64,000 bases of DNA from assembly GCF_003434055.1 (NCBI RefSeq), contig NZ_QVEX01000009.1:62001-126000 (forward strand). Reading direction: 5' to 3'. The position numbers and the translations under genes were made by a program. The notes beneath the pieces were generated by a model that did not search any database, had not been told where the DNA came from, and saw only the letters and a program-made list of their open reading frames with translations. Of the stretch, positions 43,794 through 52,117 are shown one piece after another. The stretch comes from Enterocloster aldenensis. Lineage in GTDB: Bacteria; Bacillota; Clostridia; Lachnospirales; Lachnospiraceae. Numbering within the stretch: position 1 is the stretch's first letter; every line of letters starts with the position of its first letter.

Positions 43794-44807
43794 TTAATAT
43801 TCCATCTGACGGTAATATCTCCTGGTGGTAAGAGGATGGTTCCTCTCCTTTTCCAGGTGGCAGCTTAAGCGTTCCGTCATGGCATACATGACCATGGGTG
43901 ACACAATCTTCCTGTAATCGGGCCTGGTAAACGGCAGCTCTATCTCCTTGGTGTCAAATATATTGATGACCTTTGTGACCTTCTGGGAGAAGTTCATGAC
44001 GCGGTCCATAAGGGGCCTTGTCTCGTCTTCCCCGTAGAACAGGATCAGGCTTGTATCTTCCTCTACCAGTTCCAGGGTTCCATGGAAATACTCTGCCGCA
44101 TGGATGGATTTTGTCTTAATCCACTGCATTTCTTCCAGGATGCACATTGCATAGTCGTAGGCTTCCCCCCACATCATGCCGGAGCCGATTACCATATGGT
44201 AATCCGTATCCTTATGCCGGGCTGCCATTGCGGCGCATCTGTCCTCATACTGCTCCTTGGCCTTAATCAGATACGGCACCACTGCCTCGTACTGGCCCAG
44301 GAACTCATCATAATCCTCAAATTCCCCTGCATTTTTCTTAAAACGGCTCAGAAGGATGATCATGTAGGTATAGATGGCTTCACACAGACAGTCATCCTCT
44401 GCAAAGCTTGCAAACTTATAATCCGCATATTCACATACCGGCGTATTGTCATTGGACACATACACCATGGTCCTTGCCCCGGCTTCCTTACAATACTTTG
44501 CCGCTGCCACGATTTCCTTTGTGTTCCCGCTTCTGGTGGAGAATACACAGACAGAATCCTTGGTGAACTTCTTATGTCCTGCGGCCATGAACTCGGCTGC
44601 AATCACGCTGTATGTATCGATATCCGATGTGGTGTCCAGCCAGTACTTCATGGGCAGTGAATGTGCATAGGTCCCGCCGCATCCAATGAAAAAAAGATTG
44701 GTATAACCCTGTGCGCAGATTTCATCCACTGCTTTCTCAATCTGCGGCCTTAAGGCAATTGCATCTCCTACCACCTTTTCATAACGTGGGATATTGAAGT
44801 TAAACAT
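43794..44807 (-). CDS. SIS-domain Amadori-6-phosphate deglycase (FrlB/FraB family), module D
   Basis: 337 aa, the same length as the module B paralogue at 16568, with about 30 substitutions by hand alignment (~91% identity). Changes cluster at residues ~160-200 (EDYDEFLGQYEAVV, EDRCAAMAARHKD), outside the conserved SIS and HAAEYFHGTLELVEE active-site loops. It has its own promoter and operator, again near-duplicate. The substrate class should therefore be the same as in module B, with the difference lying in transport and isomerase partners. Confidence 0.85.
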   Translation of the reverse strand: MFNFNIPRYEKVVGDAIALRPQIEKAVDEICAQGYTNLFFIGCGGTYAHSLPMKYWLDTTSDIDTYSVIAAEFMAAGHKKFTKDSVCVFSTRSGNTKEIVAAAKYCKEAGARTMVYVSNDNTPVCEYADYKFASFAEDDCLCEAIYTYMIILLSRFKKNAGEFEDYDEFLGQYEAVVPYLIKAKEQYEDRCAAMAARHKDTDYHMVIGSGMMWGEAYDYAMCILEEMQWIKTKSIHAAEYFHGTLELVEEDTSLILFYGEDETRPLMDRVMNFSQKVTKVINIFDTKEIELPFTRPDYRKIVSPMVMYAMTERLSCHLEKERNHPLTTRRYYRQMEY

Positions 44808-44862
44808 GTTTTCCTACCTCCTGTAATATGAAATAGTTCATTATATATTGTCCTATGTCGTT

Positions 44863-44891
44863 ATAATATAACATATAATATATTTTGTAAA
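44863..44891 (-). promoter_or_regulatory. Promoter and operator of module D deglycase
   Basis: On the minus strand -35 TTTACA (44891-44886), 17-bp spacer, -10 TATTAT (44868-44863), with the dyad GTTATATTATAAC over the -10. Matches the module B deglycase control region, including the flanking TTTACAAAA.. and CATAGGAC segments. Confidence 0.72.
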
Positions 44892-44911
44892 GTACTATTT
44901 GATTTTTAATT

Positions 44912-45742
44912 TCATAAAAACTGTTTTACATAATTAAACCCTGATTCCGTGGCCTCATGTGGATTGGCACAGCAGGATGTGTCCCCGATTTCCAGGGTAA
45001 TGTATCCCTCATATCCCAGCTGCCCCAATTCGGAGATATACGCACCGATGGGATGCTCCCCTGTGCCGCAGGGTACGTGGCCCGCAGGGGTCCCGTCCGT
45101 CATGTGGAAATGGCATATGCGCCCAGGGAACGCCTCAAAAAACTCCGGTATGCTGCTGCCGCAGGTACGCATGGGAACCGTGTCCAGGCATAATTTAAAA
45201 CACGGGTCCTGGATTTCCTCCATCATACGCCTGGTGGAGTCAAAGTCATGGACCAGGTTGCTCTCAAACCTGCCCAATATCTCAAAGGCCAGCGTCACAT
45301 TTGCCCTTTTTGCGCGCTCCACCATGGACCACAGGCTTTCCACGGAACGTTTCCATGCCTCTTCCCTGTCCTGGTCATAGTCTCCCCAACCCGCGCAGCA
45401 CAGCATCTTATCCACGCCCAATTCTGCTGTCTGGTTGATGTATTTATAAAAATACTCCAGGCTGAACCGTCTCAGTTCCCTGTCAGACGATGCGATATTG
45501 TGAGGGTACAGCACCTGTTCCGGGGTCAGGCACACAATCTTAAGCCCCCTTAATCCCACCTCTTTCCTGAGTTTTCCCGCATCGCTGAGGCTTTGGATGA
45601 AATGGCAGAAATGGGGGGCGCCGGCCCAGAGCTCAAACTGCCCTACCCCCATCCGCTCCAGCGAGTCCAGGAAATATGTAAATGAATACCTGTTATACAC
45701 CATGTTCATGGCTGCCAATTGGCTCCGTCCTATTTTTCCCAT
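44912..45742 (-). CDS. FrlC-like sugar isomerase/epimerase (AP-endonuclease-2 TIM barrel)
   Basis: 276 aa. MGVGQFELWAGAPHF replaces the FrlC GIEIWGGRPHAF signature, so it is a relative with a changed pocket. VTLAFEILGRFESNLVHD (metal Glu), KLCLDTVPM (Asp), ICHFHMTDGTPAG (His) and YEGYITLEIGDTS (Glu) complete the metal site. Last gene of the ChvE-GguAB operon of module D, the same position as frlC in module B. Probably epimerises or isomerises the imported conjugate. Confidence 0.82.
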   Translation of the reverse strand: MGKIGRSQLAAMNMVYNRYSFTYFLDSLERMGVGQFELWAGAPHFCHFIQSLSDAGKLRKEVGLRGLKIVCLTPEQVLYPHNIASSDRELRRFSLEYFYKYINQTAELGVDKMLCCAGWGDYDQDREEAWKRSVESLWSMVERAKRANVTLAFEILGRFESNLVHDFDSTRRMMEEIQDPCFKLCLDTVPMRTCGSSIPEFFEAFPGRICHFHMTDGTPAGHVPCGTGEHPIGAYISELGQLGYEGYITLEIGDTSCCANPHEATESGFNYVKQFL

Positions 45743-45757
45743 ATTTCCTCCAGATAT

Positions 45758-46831
45758 TTAGTTCAGCATATCCTTTGAATAGTAACCGCTGTCAAAAAGC
45801 AGCTCATCGCAGTTATCTTTATCAAGGGCCTTTGGTATGACCAGGGTAGCCTTCACATCCTTTACCCCATTGTTGAACGTGGTGTAATTCTCCAGCTTGG
45901 GTTCCTCCCCTTTTACAAGGCTGTCAATCACGTCAGCCGCATTTTTCGCCAGCACGCTGATGTCCTTAAAGACGGTCATGGTCTGTTCCCCGGCCAGAAT
46001 GGACTTGATGGAGGCAATGTCACAGTCCTGCCCCGTGGTAATAGGAAGGGGCATGTCGGAAGAACCATAACCAACGGATTTAAGGGAGGAGATTGCGCCC
46101 AGTGCAATTCCGTCATTCTGGGTCAGGACAGCGTCCAGACGCCGGTCCGTATAATAGGTGCTTAAAATGGAATCCATCCTGGACTGGGCCTTGGATCCAT
46201 CCCATTCAGGCGTTCCGCAGACCGCAAATTCAACCTGGCCGCTGGGTACCACCAGGCTGCCGTCATCCAGATAGGGGGAGAGCACATCCATTGCGCCTTT
46301 ATAAAAGTAAGTAGCGTTATTATCAGCCGGGTCGCCTGCCACAATCTCGATATTAAAAGGACCTTTTCCTTCTGCAACGCCCAGGTGGTCCACAATGTAC
46401 TGGGCCTGGCAGGCCCCGATGCCCTCCAGATCATCTGCGCTGTAATAGTCGATATAATCCGTGTTCAGGCACAGGGAATCATACGAAATGACCGGGATAT
46501 TATTTTCATGGGCAAGCTCTATGACCTTTGTCATGGAAGAGCTGTCAAAGGGCGATATGATCAGGCCTGCCACCCCGCTGGTAATCATGTTCTCAATGGA
46601 CGATGCCTGGATGTTGGCGTCGCCCTTGCCAAACTGGACATTTACCTCATACCCCATTTCTGTCAGGTATTTTGTCAGATACTCCTGGTCCTTCTGGGTC
46701 CTGGCCAGATCCTGGGTGGGAAGGGATACGCCGATGACCTTCTTTTTTGAGCTGCTGCAGCCGCCCAGGGCCATTGCCGCCATGCCCAGGACCATACACG
46801 TTGCCATCAGTCTTCTTGTGGTTTTCTTCAT
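45758..46831 (-). CDS. ChvE/XylF-type sugar-binding lipoprotein, module D
   Basis: 357 aa. Lipobox ALGGC (Cys ~25). Peripla_BP_4 fold with KVIGVSLPTQDLARTQKDQEY, SGVAGLIISPFDSSSM, ISYDSLCLNTDYIDYYSADD and EIVAGDPADNNATYFYKGAM, the last being the ChvE signature (GSPDDNNA). Partners of ChvE bind pyranose aldoses, but here the operon carries a PfkB kinase and FrlC-like enzyme, so a sugar conjugate is plausible. Confidence 0.9.
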   Translation of the reverse strand: MKKTTRRLMATCMVLGMAAMALGGCSSSKKKVIGVSLPTQDLARTQKDQEYLTKYLTEMGYEVNVQFGKGDANIQASSIENMITSGVAGLIISPFDSSSMTKVIELAHENNIPVISYDSLCLNTDYIDYYSADDLEGIGACQAQYIVDHLGVAEGKGPFNIEIVAGDPADNNATYFYKGAMDVLSPYLDDGSLVVPSGQVEFAVCGTPEWDGSKAQSRMDSILSTYYTDRRLDAVLTQNDGIALGAISSLKSVGYGSSDMPLPITTGQDCDIASIKSILAGEQTMTVFKDISVLAKNAADVIDSLVKGEEPKLENYTTFNNGVKDVKATLVIPKALDKDNCDELLFDSGYYSKDMLN

Positions 46832-46875
46832 CTTTTTTCCTCCTCTTTTTCTGGTCTGCTAAGCAGACCTGGAAT

Positions 46876-48042
46876 TTAATTTTTACCTTTTGCTTTTGCC
46901 CTGATATCAAATGTTACCGCCAGCAGGAGTATGAAGCCTTTTATTACCTGCTGCATATCTGTCCCGATTCCCAGTATGGACATACCGTTGTTAAGGACCG
47001 CCATGACCGCGGCGCCTGTAATCACGCCGATGATGCTGCCGGCGCCTCCGGAGGCCGCGCATCCGCCTATGTAACAGGCAGCAATGGCATCCAGCTCGTA
47101 TGAGGTCCCGGCCTTGGAGGTGGCCACATTCAGGCGGCTGGTAACCACGATGCCTGCAATGGTAGCCATGAAGGAACAGTTTACATATACAAGGAACATG
47201 ATGAGCCTGGTCTTTACGCCCGACAGCCTGGCCGCGTCCGCGTTTCCCCCGACCGCATACACATGGCGGCCCACCGGCGTCTTATCCGCTATATACGTAT
47301 AAATCAAAGCAACAATAATCAGGATGATCAGTATAAAGGGGATTGCGCGGTACATTCCCAGTCCCATAAGGATGGCGCCCACTGCCAGCAGGACAGCGGC
47401 CAGCTTTGCCGCCATGATCTTGGCGGAAGATACCTCAAACCCATATTTAATCCTTGCTTTCCTTTTATTCTGTTCCGCCAGGATAATGGCTGCGGCAGCC
47501 GCTGCGAACAGCAGCACGCACAGGATATTGATACCGCCGGCCTTCATATCCGTTCCAACAAAACCAGAGGAAAAGTACTGGAAACTTTTGCTGAAGGGCG
47601 ACAGGGACTGTCCCTGCAGGATTACCATGGTCAGACCGCGGAAGATAAGCATGCCGGCCAGGGTCACGATAAATGGCGGTATATTTAAAAAGGCGATGAA
47701 ACATCCGTGGAACACGCCGATCAGCAGGCCGCACACCAATGTGACAATCACAGCCACAGGGGTCGGCACATTGTGTTCCACAATCATGAATCCAAGAAGC
47801 GCCCCGGAAACACCGACCACCGAACCCACCGACAGATCCACATTGCCTGTCAGGACACAGAAAAACATACCGATTGACAAAAAGATGATGTAGCTGTTCT
47901 GCATGAATATATTGCTGATGTTCATCGGCTTAAAAAGCACCCCGCCTGTTACGGTTCCGAAAAACAATGTGATGAGCACCAGCGCAATTATCATTCCATA
48001 CTGCCTTAAATTGATGGCAGGAATCTTTTTATTATTTTTCAT
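46876..48042 (-). CDS. Sugar ABC transporter permease (GguB/XylH type), module D
   Basis: 388 aa, longer than RbsC, as in the GguB/XylH branch, with an extra helix-plus-linker block (residues ~175-215, rich in Ala and Lys). NISNIFMQNSYIIFLSIGMFFCVLTGNVDLSVGS and the YIGGCAASGGAGSIIGVITGAAVMAVLNNGMSIL C-terminal signature. 3 bp after the ATPase stop. Confidence 0.91.
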   Translation of the reverse strand: MKNNKKIPAINLRQYGMIIALVLITLFFGTVTGGVLFKPMNISNIFMQNSYIIFLSIGMFFCVLTGNVDLSVGSVVGVSGALLGFMIVEHNVPTPVAVIVTLVCGLLIGVFHGCFIAFLNIPPFIVTLAGMLIFRGLTMVILQGQSLSPFSKSFQYFSSGFVGTDMKAGGINILCVLLFAAAAAAIILAEQNKRKARIKYGFEVSSAKIMAAKLAAVLLAVGAILMGLGMYRAIPFILIILIIVALIYTYIADKTPVGRHVYAVGGNADAARLSGVKTRLIMFLVYVNCSFMATIAGIVVTSRLNVATSKAGTSYELDAIAACYIGGCAASGGAGSIIGVITGAAVMAVLNNGMSILGIGTDMQQVIKGFILLLAVTFDIRAKAKGKN

Positions 48043-48045
48043 GAC

Positions 48046-49584
48046 TTAACCCACCTTACTATTCTGCATGATTGCATTCATTATATTTACCTGCGCAATC
48101 TCGTTTCCTTCCAGTTCACCTACCACATAGCCTTCATTCATGATGTATGTGCGGTCACACATCCCAAGTATCTCCGGCATGTCCGATGAAATCAATATGA
48201 CCGACTTACCCTGGGCCACCATCTCATTGATTACCTGGTATATCTCATATTTTGCCCCCACGTCTATGCCCCGGGTGGGTTCATCCAGGATCAGCACATC
48301 CGAACCCGCCAGCACCCATTTGCTGAATATGACCTTCTGCTGGTTCCCGCCTGACAGCTTGGATACATCCTGTTCCACGTTATAACACCTGATACTCAGT
48401 TTTTCCCTGTATTCATTTGCAGCCACCACCTCTTTGTTGCTGTTAATGGTGCCTCTTTCCACAAAGTTTCCCAGGCTGGGCAGGGTGATGTTATTGGTAA
48501 TGGACTGTCCCTGTATCATCCCGTATGCATGGCGGTCTTCTGATACGTAGGCAATCCCGTTTCGGATGGCCTCCGGCACATTGCGGACCTGTATGGGGTT
48601 TCCGTTCATCCGCAGCTCACCGGATATATCCGTCCCGTAGCTCCTGCCGAAAATGCTCATGGCCAGTTCCGTCCTGCCTGCGCCCATCAGGCCTGCAATC
48701 CCAAGGACTTCCCCTTTCCTCACATACATGCTGATGTCGTGGAGTATCTGCTTTCCTGCGATTACCGGGTCATATACGTTCCAGTTCCTGATTTCCAGGC
48801 TTACGCCGCCAATGGCGCTTTCCCTGGCCGGAAACCGGTTGGTCAGCTCCCTGCCCACCATGCCCTTGATGATGCGGGCTTCGGTTATCTCATCCACTCC
48901 TTTGTATAAAGTCTCTATGGTTTCCCCGTCCCGGATAATGGTAATTGCATCGCAGACCTTTGTGACCTCCCTGAGCTTGTGGGAAATCAGGATGGATGTA
49001 ATGCCCTGTTCCTTAAATTCCTGTATCAGGTTCAGCAGGGTGTCGCTTTCCTCGTCATTGAGCGCAGCCGTAGGTTCATCCAGGATAAGAAGCTTCACAT
49101 TCTTTGATATGGCCTTGCAGATCTCCACCAGCTGCTGTTTGCCCACTCCGATGTTCTGTATCAGGGTATCCGGGCTTTCGTGAAGCCCCACAATGCCCAT
49201 GAAACGTGCTGCCTCCCGCCTGGTCCGGTTCCAGTCAATGGACACGCCCCTTTTTATTTCATTTCCAAGATATATGTTCTCCGCAATGGAAAGGGACGGT
49301 ATGAGGGCAAGGTGCTGATGGATGATTACAATCCCTTCTTTTTCACTGTCTCCAATGGAGCGGAACCTGCATTCCCTGTCATTGTAGTAAAAGTTCCCCT
49401 CATAGGTCCCCTGCGGATATACGCCGCTGATGATATTCATCAGGGTTGATTTGCCAGCCCCATTTTCACCGCACAATACGTGGATCTCCCCGCGCCTTAC
49501 ATTCAGTGAGACATTCTCAAGCGCCGTGACATTGCCGAACCGCTTAACCACCTTGTCAATCCTGAGTATGTAATCCTCTGGCAT
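48046..49584 (-). CDS. Sugar ABC transporter ATP-binding protein (GguA/XylG type), module D
   Basis: 512 aa from the ATG at 49584, preceded by AAGGAGG; a TTG 18 bp upstream is the alternative. Walker A GENGAGKSTLMNIIS, the QGTYEGNFYYNDRECRF segment peculiar to GguA/XylG, signature IGVGKQQLVEI, Walker B LLILDEPTAAL; second half GLMGAGRTELAMSIFG, LSGGNQQKVIFSKWV, DEPTRGIDVG. Confidence 0.92.
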   Translation of the reverse strand: MPEDYILRIDKVVKRFGNVTALENVSLNVRRGEIHVLCGENGAGKSTLMNIISGVYPQGTYEGNFYYNDRECRFRSIGDSEKEGIVIIHQHLALIPSLSIAENIYLGNEIKRGVSIDWNRTRREAARFMGIVGLHESPDTLIQNIGVGKQQLVEICKAISKNVKLLILDEPTAALNDEESDTLLNLIQEFKEQGITSILISHKLREVTKVCDAITIIRDGETIETLYKGVDEITEARIIKGMVGRELTNRFPARESAIGGVSLEIRNWNVYDPVIAGKQILHDISMYVRKGEVLGIAGLMGAGRTELAMSIFGRSYGTDISGELRMNGNPIQVRNVPEAIRNGIAYVSEDRHAYGMIQGQSITNNITLPSLGNFVERGTINSNKEVVAANEYREKLSIRCYNVEQDVSKLSGGNQQKVIFSKWVLAGSDVLILDEPTRGIDVGAKYEIYQVINEMVAQGKSVILISSDMPEILGMCDRTYIMNEGYVVGELEGNEIAQVNIMNAIMQNSKVG

Positions 49585-49602
49585 CCAGGTGCCTCCTTTC
49601 AA

Positions 49603-50034
49603 TCATGATTCACCCATTATTTCTACGTAGACCGTCCTGCTCTGGGCGCCGTCAAATTCACAGAAAAAGATTTCCTGGGCGTCCCCCCGGACCATTTTAC
49701 CGTCCCATACCGGGAAAACCGCATGGTTTCCCGTAAGCATGGCCCTTAGGTGGCCTGTGGGGTTTCCGGCCGTTGTGCCGTAGGAATGAAGCATCCTGCT
49801 GTGGGCATAATGCCCATATTCCGGAACCAGCCTCCACAGCATATCCTTCATGTCGCTCTGCAGGCATTCCAGGGCCTCGTTGGCAGTGATGCCTGTTGTT
49901 GTATGGGCTGTCATCACAAGGGCCATCCCCTCCCTGATCCCGGACTGTTCCACCAGTTCCTCCACCCGGTCCGTTATATTGATGAAATCATTGTATTTTG
50001 TTGTATGGATCACGAATTTCTCTAACCTAACCAT
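49603..50034 (-). CDS. yjbQ: YjbQ/UPF0047-family protein
   Basis: 143 aa, usual length. ALVMTAHTTTGITANEALECLQ and EYGHYAHSRMLHSYGTTAGNPTGHLRAMLTG hold the three His and the Glu of the conserved metal-like pocket. The E. coli protein has weak thiamine-phosphate synthase activity; the real role of the family is unsettled. It overlaps the amidohydrolase start by 13 bp and lies upstream of the ChvE-type transporter, so it is part of the module D operon. A repair or hydrolytic role on a sugar or amine adduct is possible but unproven. Confidence 0.88.
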   Translation of the reverse strand: MVRLEKFVIHTTKYNDFINITDRVEELVEQSGIREGMALVMTAHTTTGITANEALECLQSDMKDMLWRLVPEYGHYAHSRMLHSYGTTAGNPTGHLRAMLTGNHAVFPVWDGKMVRGDAQEIFFCEFDGAQSRTVYVEIMGES

Positions 50035-50885
50035 GCCTGTTCCCTCTCTCCCAGGAATACCAACGCGTTGTCCTCTGTTATGAGTCCCACGGTTTCATCC
50101 CGCAAACCAAGTCTTTTTAAAGCTGCCAGCATCCTCATCTCCTCAAACCTGGGCATATTGGAACCGAACATCACCTTGTGGCGCAGGCTGCGGTCCAGCC
50201 ACCCGTATCCCAGCTCCTGCTGAAACAGATATCCGTAAAATTCATAAGCGCTGTCAAAGTACAGGGCCGACGTATCCGCATACACATTGGGATACTTGAG
50301 GATCATCATGGCTGTTTCCTTCACCCATGGGAATCCCATATGGGCCAGGCAGAAACGCAGTTTTGGGAAATCCAGCGCAACCTCCTCAAAGTTCAGGGGA
50401 TGGGAGTACTTTGCCAGTGTTCCCGGCTGCCATGTGAACCCTGCGTGGAACAGAATCGGCTTGTTATATTTCACACATGTTTCGTAAAGGCCGTACATCT
50501 TTTTGTCATTGGGATAAAAGCCCTGTTTGGAGGGGTGAAGCTTCAGCCCCGACAGGTTCAGTTCCCTGAACGCATATTCCAGTTTTTCCCCCGCATCCTC
50601 CTGATTGGGGTCCACGGAGGCAAACCCATAAAACATCCCCTCCCCCAGTTCCACCAGGTCCTTCATTTCCTCATTGGAAATCCGGTCGCCGGACACCGTG
50701 GAGTAATCATGGGGAAGAAGGAAGCACCTGTCAACTCCGGATGACCTCATCCGTTCCTTGATCCGCTTTACCTCAGCAACCCCGGTCTTATAATATGCCA
50801 TATCGTTTCTGCGCCTTTGGGCCAATTCCTCATTCCCGCAGACCTCTTTTATGAATGCAGGATGATAGTGTGCATCGATTACCAT
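50022..50885 (-). CDS. Amidohydrolase-2-like TIM-barrel metal hydrolase
   Basis: 287 aa. MVIDAHYHPAF gives the HxH-like first metal motif (HYH), LSGLKLHPSKQGFYPNDKKMY contains the barrel Lys/His, ILFHAGFTWQPG the next His, LRFCLAHMGFPWVKE another, and MFGSNMPRFEEM the region of the last Asp (here N instead of the usual D in GSDxP). Family PF04909 includes decarboxylases and lactonases. In the module D operon it could act on a sugar lactone or carboxylate; the GSNMP change may alter or abolish metal binding. Confidence 0.8.
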   Translation of the reverse strand: MVIDAHYHPAFIKEVCGNEELAQRRRNDMAYYKTGVAEVKRIKERMRSSGVDRCFLLPHDYSTVSGDRISNEEMKDLVELGEGMFYGFASVDPNQEDAGEKLEYAFRELNLSGLKLHPSKQGFYPNDKKMYGLYETCVKYNKPILFHAGFTWQPGTLAKYSHPLNFEEVALDFPKLRFCLAHMGFPWVKETAMMILKYPNVYADTSALYFDSAYEFYGYLFQQELGYGWLDRSLRHKVMFGSNMPRFEEMRMLAALKRLGLRDETVGLITEDNALVFLGEREQAWLG

Positions 50886-50895
50886 ATTGTCCTCC

Positions 50896-51840
50896 TTATT
50901 TAGCTGCTTTGTGATTCCGTATGAATCCGTCCACTTCTTCCCTGTATAAGGCGCCTTCCATGGGGCCTACATACATGGCCTGGAGGGCGCCGGCCGCATT
51001 GGCTAACGTACCCGCGTCCCGGATGCATTGTCCTTCCACAAGCCCTGTAATGAACCCTGCGCAGAATGAATCACCGCATCCGGTGGGGTCCTTCTCCTCT
51101 ATGTGGAATGCAGGGATATGGCATACTCCTTCTGCTGTATAGACGTCACAGCCCGCGCAGCCCTTTTTCAGCACCACCGTCTTCCCCTGGGCAGCCAGGC
51201 CCCTGCATGCCTCCTCATCCGTATCCGTGCCCATCATCCTCCCCGCCTCCCCTTCACTGGGCAGGATAAGGTCGGCCCTGGTTATGAACGGCTTCATGAT
51301 ATCCATGATACCTGGTTGGTCATCCACGAAATTCGGGTCAAGACATACCCTGCTGTCAGCCGGTATGGCCTCCAGCAGCCTGAGCATTGCCTTTCTCCTG
51401 CCCACGTCGGATGCGATGCAAAGCACCTCCCCGCTGAAGTGTATCCACCTTGCTTCTTTCACGGCTTCCGCACAGATATCGCTTTCATTAAAATCGGAAA
51501 ACGCAGTGTGCTCCATCACATTCAGGTATTCCCGTTTCCCATCCTTATCATATCTTACAAAAACAATTGCCGTGGATGCCCCATCCACCTTCCTTACATG
51601 TGACAGGTCAATCCCATCCCGCTCCAGCCGGTTTAACACCACGTCTGAAAATGCGTCTGTGCCCGCGGTTCCCAAAAAGCAGCACTTTAACCCCAGCCTG
51701 GACGCAACATCTAAAACAATACATGTATCCCCGCTTGGATAAGGGCCGGTAAAATCAGCTGGTTCTTCAAAGGAAACCCCTCTTTCCTTCCGCATGATTT
51801 CAACAATAGGAAAACCGACTGTTAACAAATCATACTTCAT
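50896..51840 (-). CDS. PfkB-family carbohydrate kinase, module D
   Basis: 314 aa from the ATG at 51840 (GGAGGTG upstream; the frame to 51873 is promoter). PSGDTCIVLDVASRLGLKCCFLGTAG, STAIVFVRYDKDGKREYLN, VVLKKGCAGCDVYT and the signature DPTGCGDSFCAGFITG with catalytic Asp, where the usual GAGD is GCGD. It is closer to ribokinase/KDG kinase than to FrlD. First gene of the module D operon, so it probably phosphorylates the sugar brought in by the ChvE-GguAB importer. Confidence 0.87.
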   Translation of the reverse strand: MKYDLLTVGFPIVEIMRKERGVSFEEPADFTGPYPSGDTCIVLDVASRLGLKCCFLGTAGTDAFSDVVLNRLERDGIDLSHVRKVDGASTAIVFVRYDKDGKREYLNVMEHTAFSDFNESDICAEAVKEARWIHFSGEVLCIASDVGRRKAMLRLLEAIPADSRVCLDPNFVDDQPGIMDIMKPFITRADLILPSEGEAGRMMGTDTDEEACRGLAAQGKTVVLKKGCAGCDVYTAEGVCHIPAFHIEEKDPTGCGDSFCAGFITGLVEGQCIRDAGTLANAAGALQAMYVGPMEGALYREEVDGFIRNHKAAK

Positions 51841-51878
51841 TGCTTCACCTCCAACACCATTTATTGTCCTCATATGTC

Positions 51879-51907
51879 ATAATACATTCTAATACACTAT
51901 TTGTCAA
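51879..51907 (-). promoter_or_regulatory. Promoter and operator of module D operon
   Basis: On the minus strand -35 TTGACA (51907-51902), 17-bp spacer, -10 TATTAT (51884-51879). GTGTATTAGAATGTATTATG covers spacer and -10, a direct-repeat operator like that of the divergent GntR gene. Confidence 0.8.
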
Positions 51908-52030
51908 TATATATTATAAAATTAGAATATATTTTTATTTTATAGCACTTTTAACTATATTATTTTATATTGTATTAATACATATCTATGTGCAACAAGG
52001 GAGGGGGAGCCTTGTTTGCACCGTATCATC

Positions 52031-52070
52031 TTGCCAAAAGCTGATTTATGTTGTATTATAATGTATTAAG
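52031..52070 (+). promoter_or_regulatory. Promoter and operator of module D GntR gene
   Basis: -35 TTGCCA (52031-52036), 17-bp spacer, -10 TATTAT (52054-52059) within TTGTATTATAATGTATTAAG, the clearest copy of the shared operator. Same layout as 17696-17736. Confidence 0.78.
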
Positions 52071-52117
52071 AAAGGATTTTTGCCAAAGACTATTTTGGTA
52101 TGATTAAGGTGAAGCAT

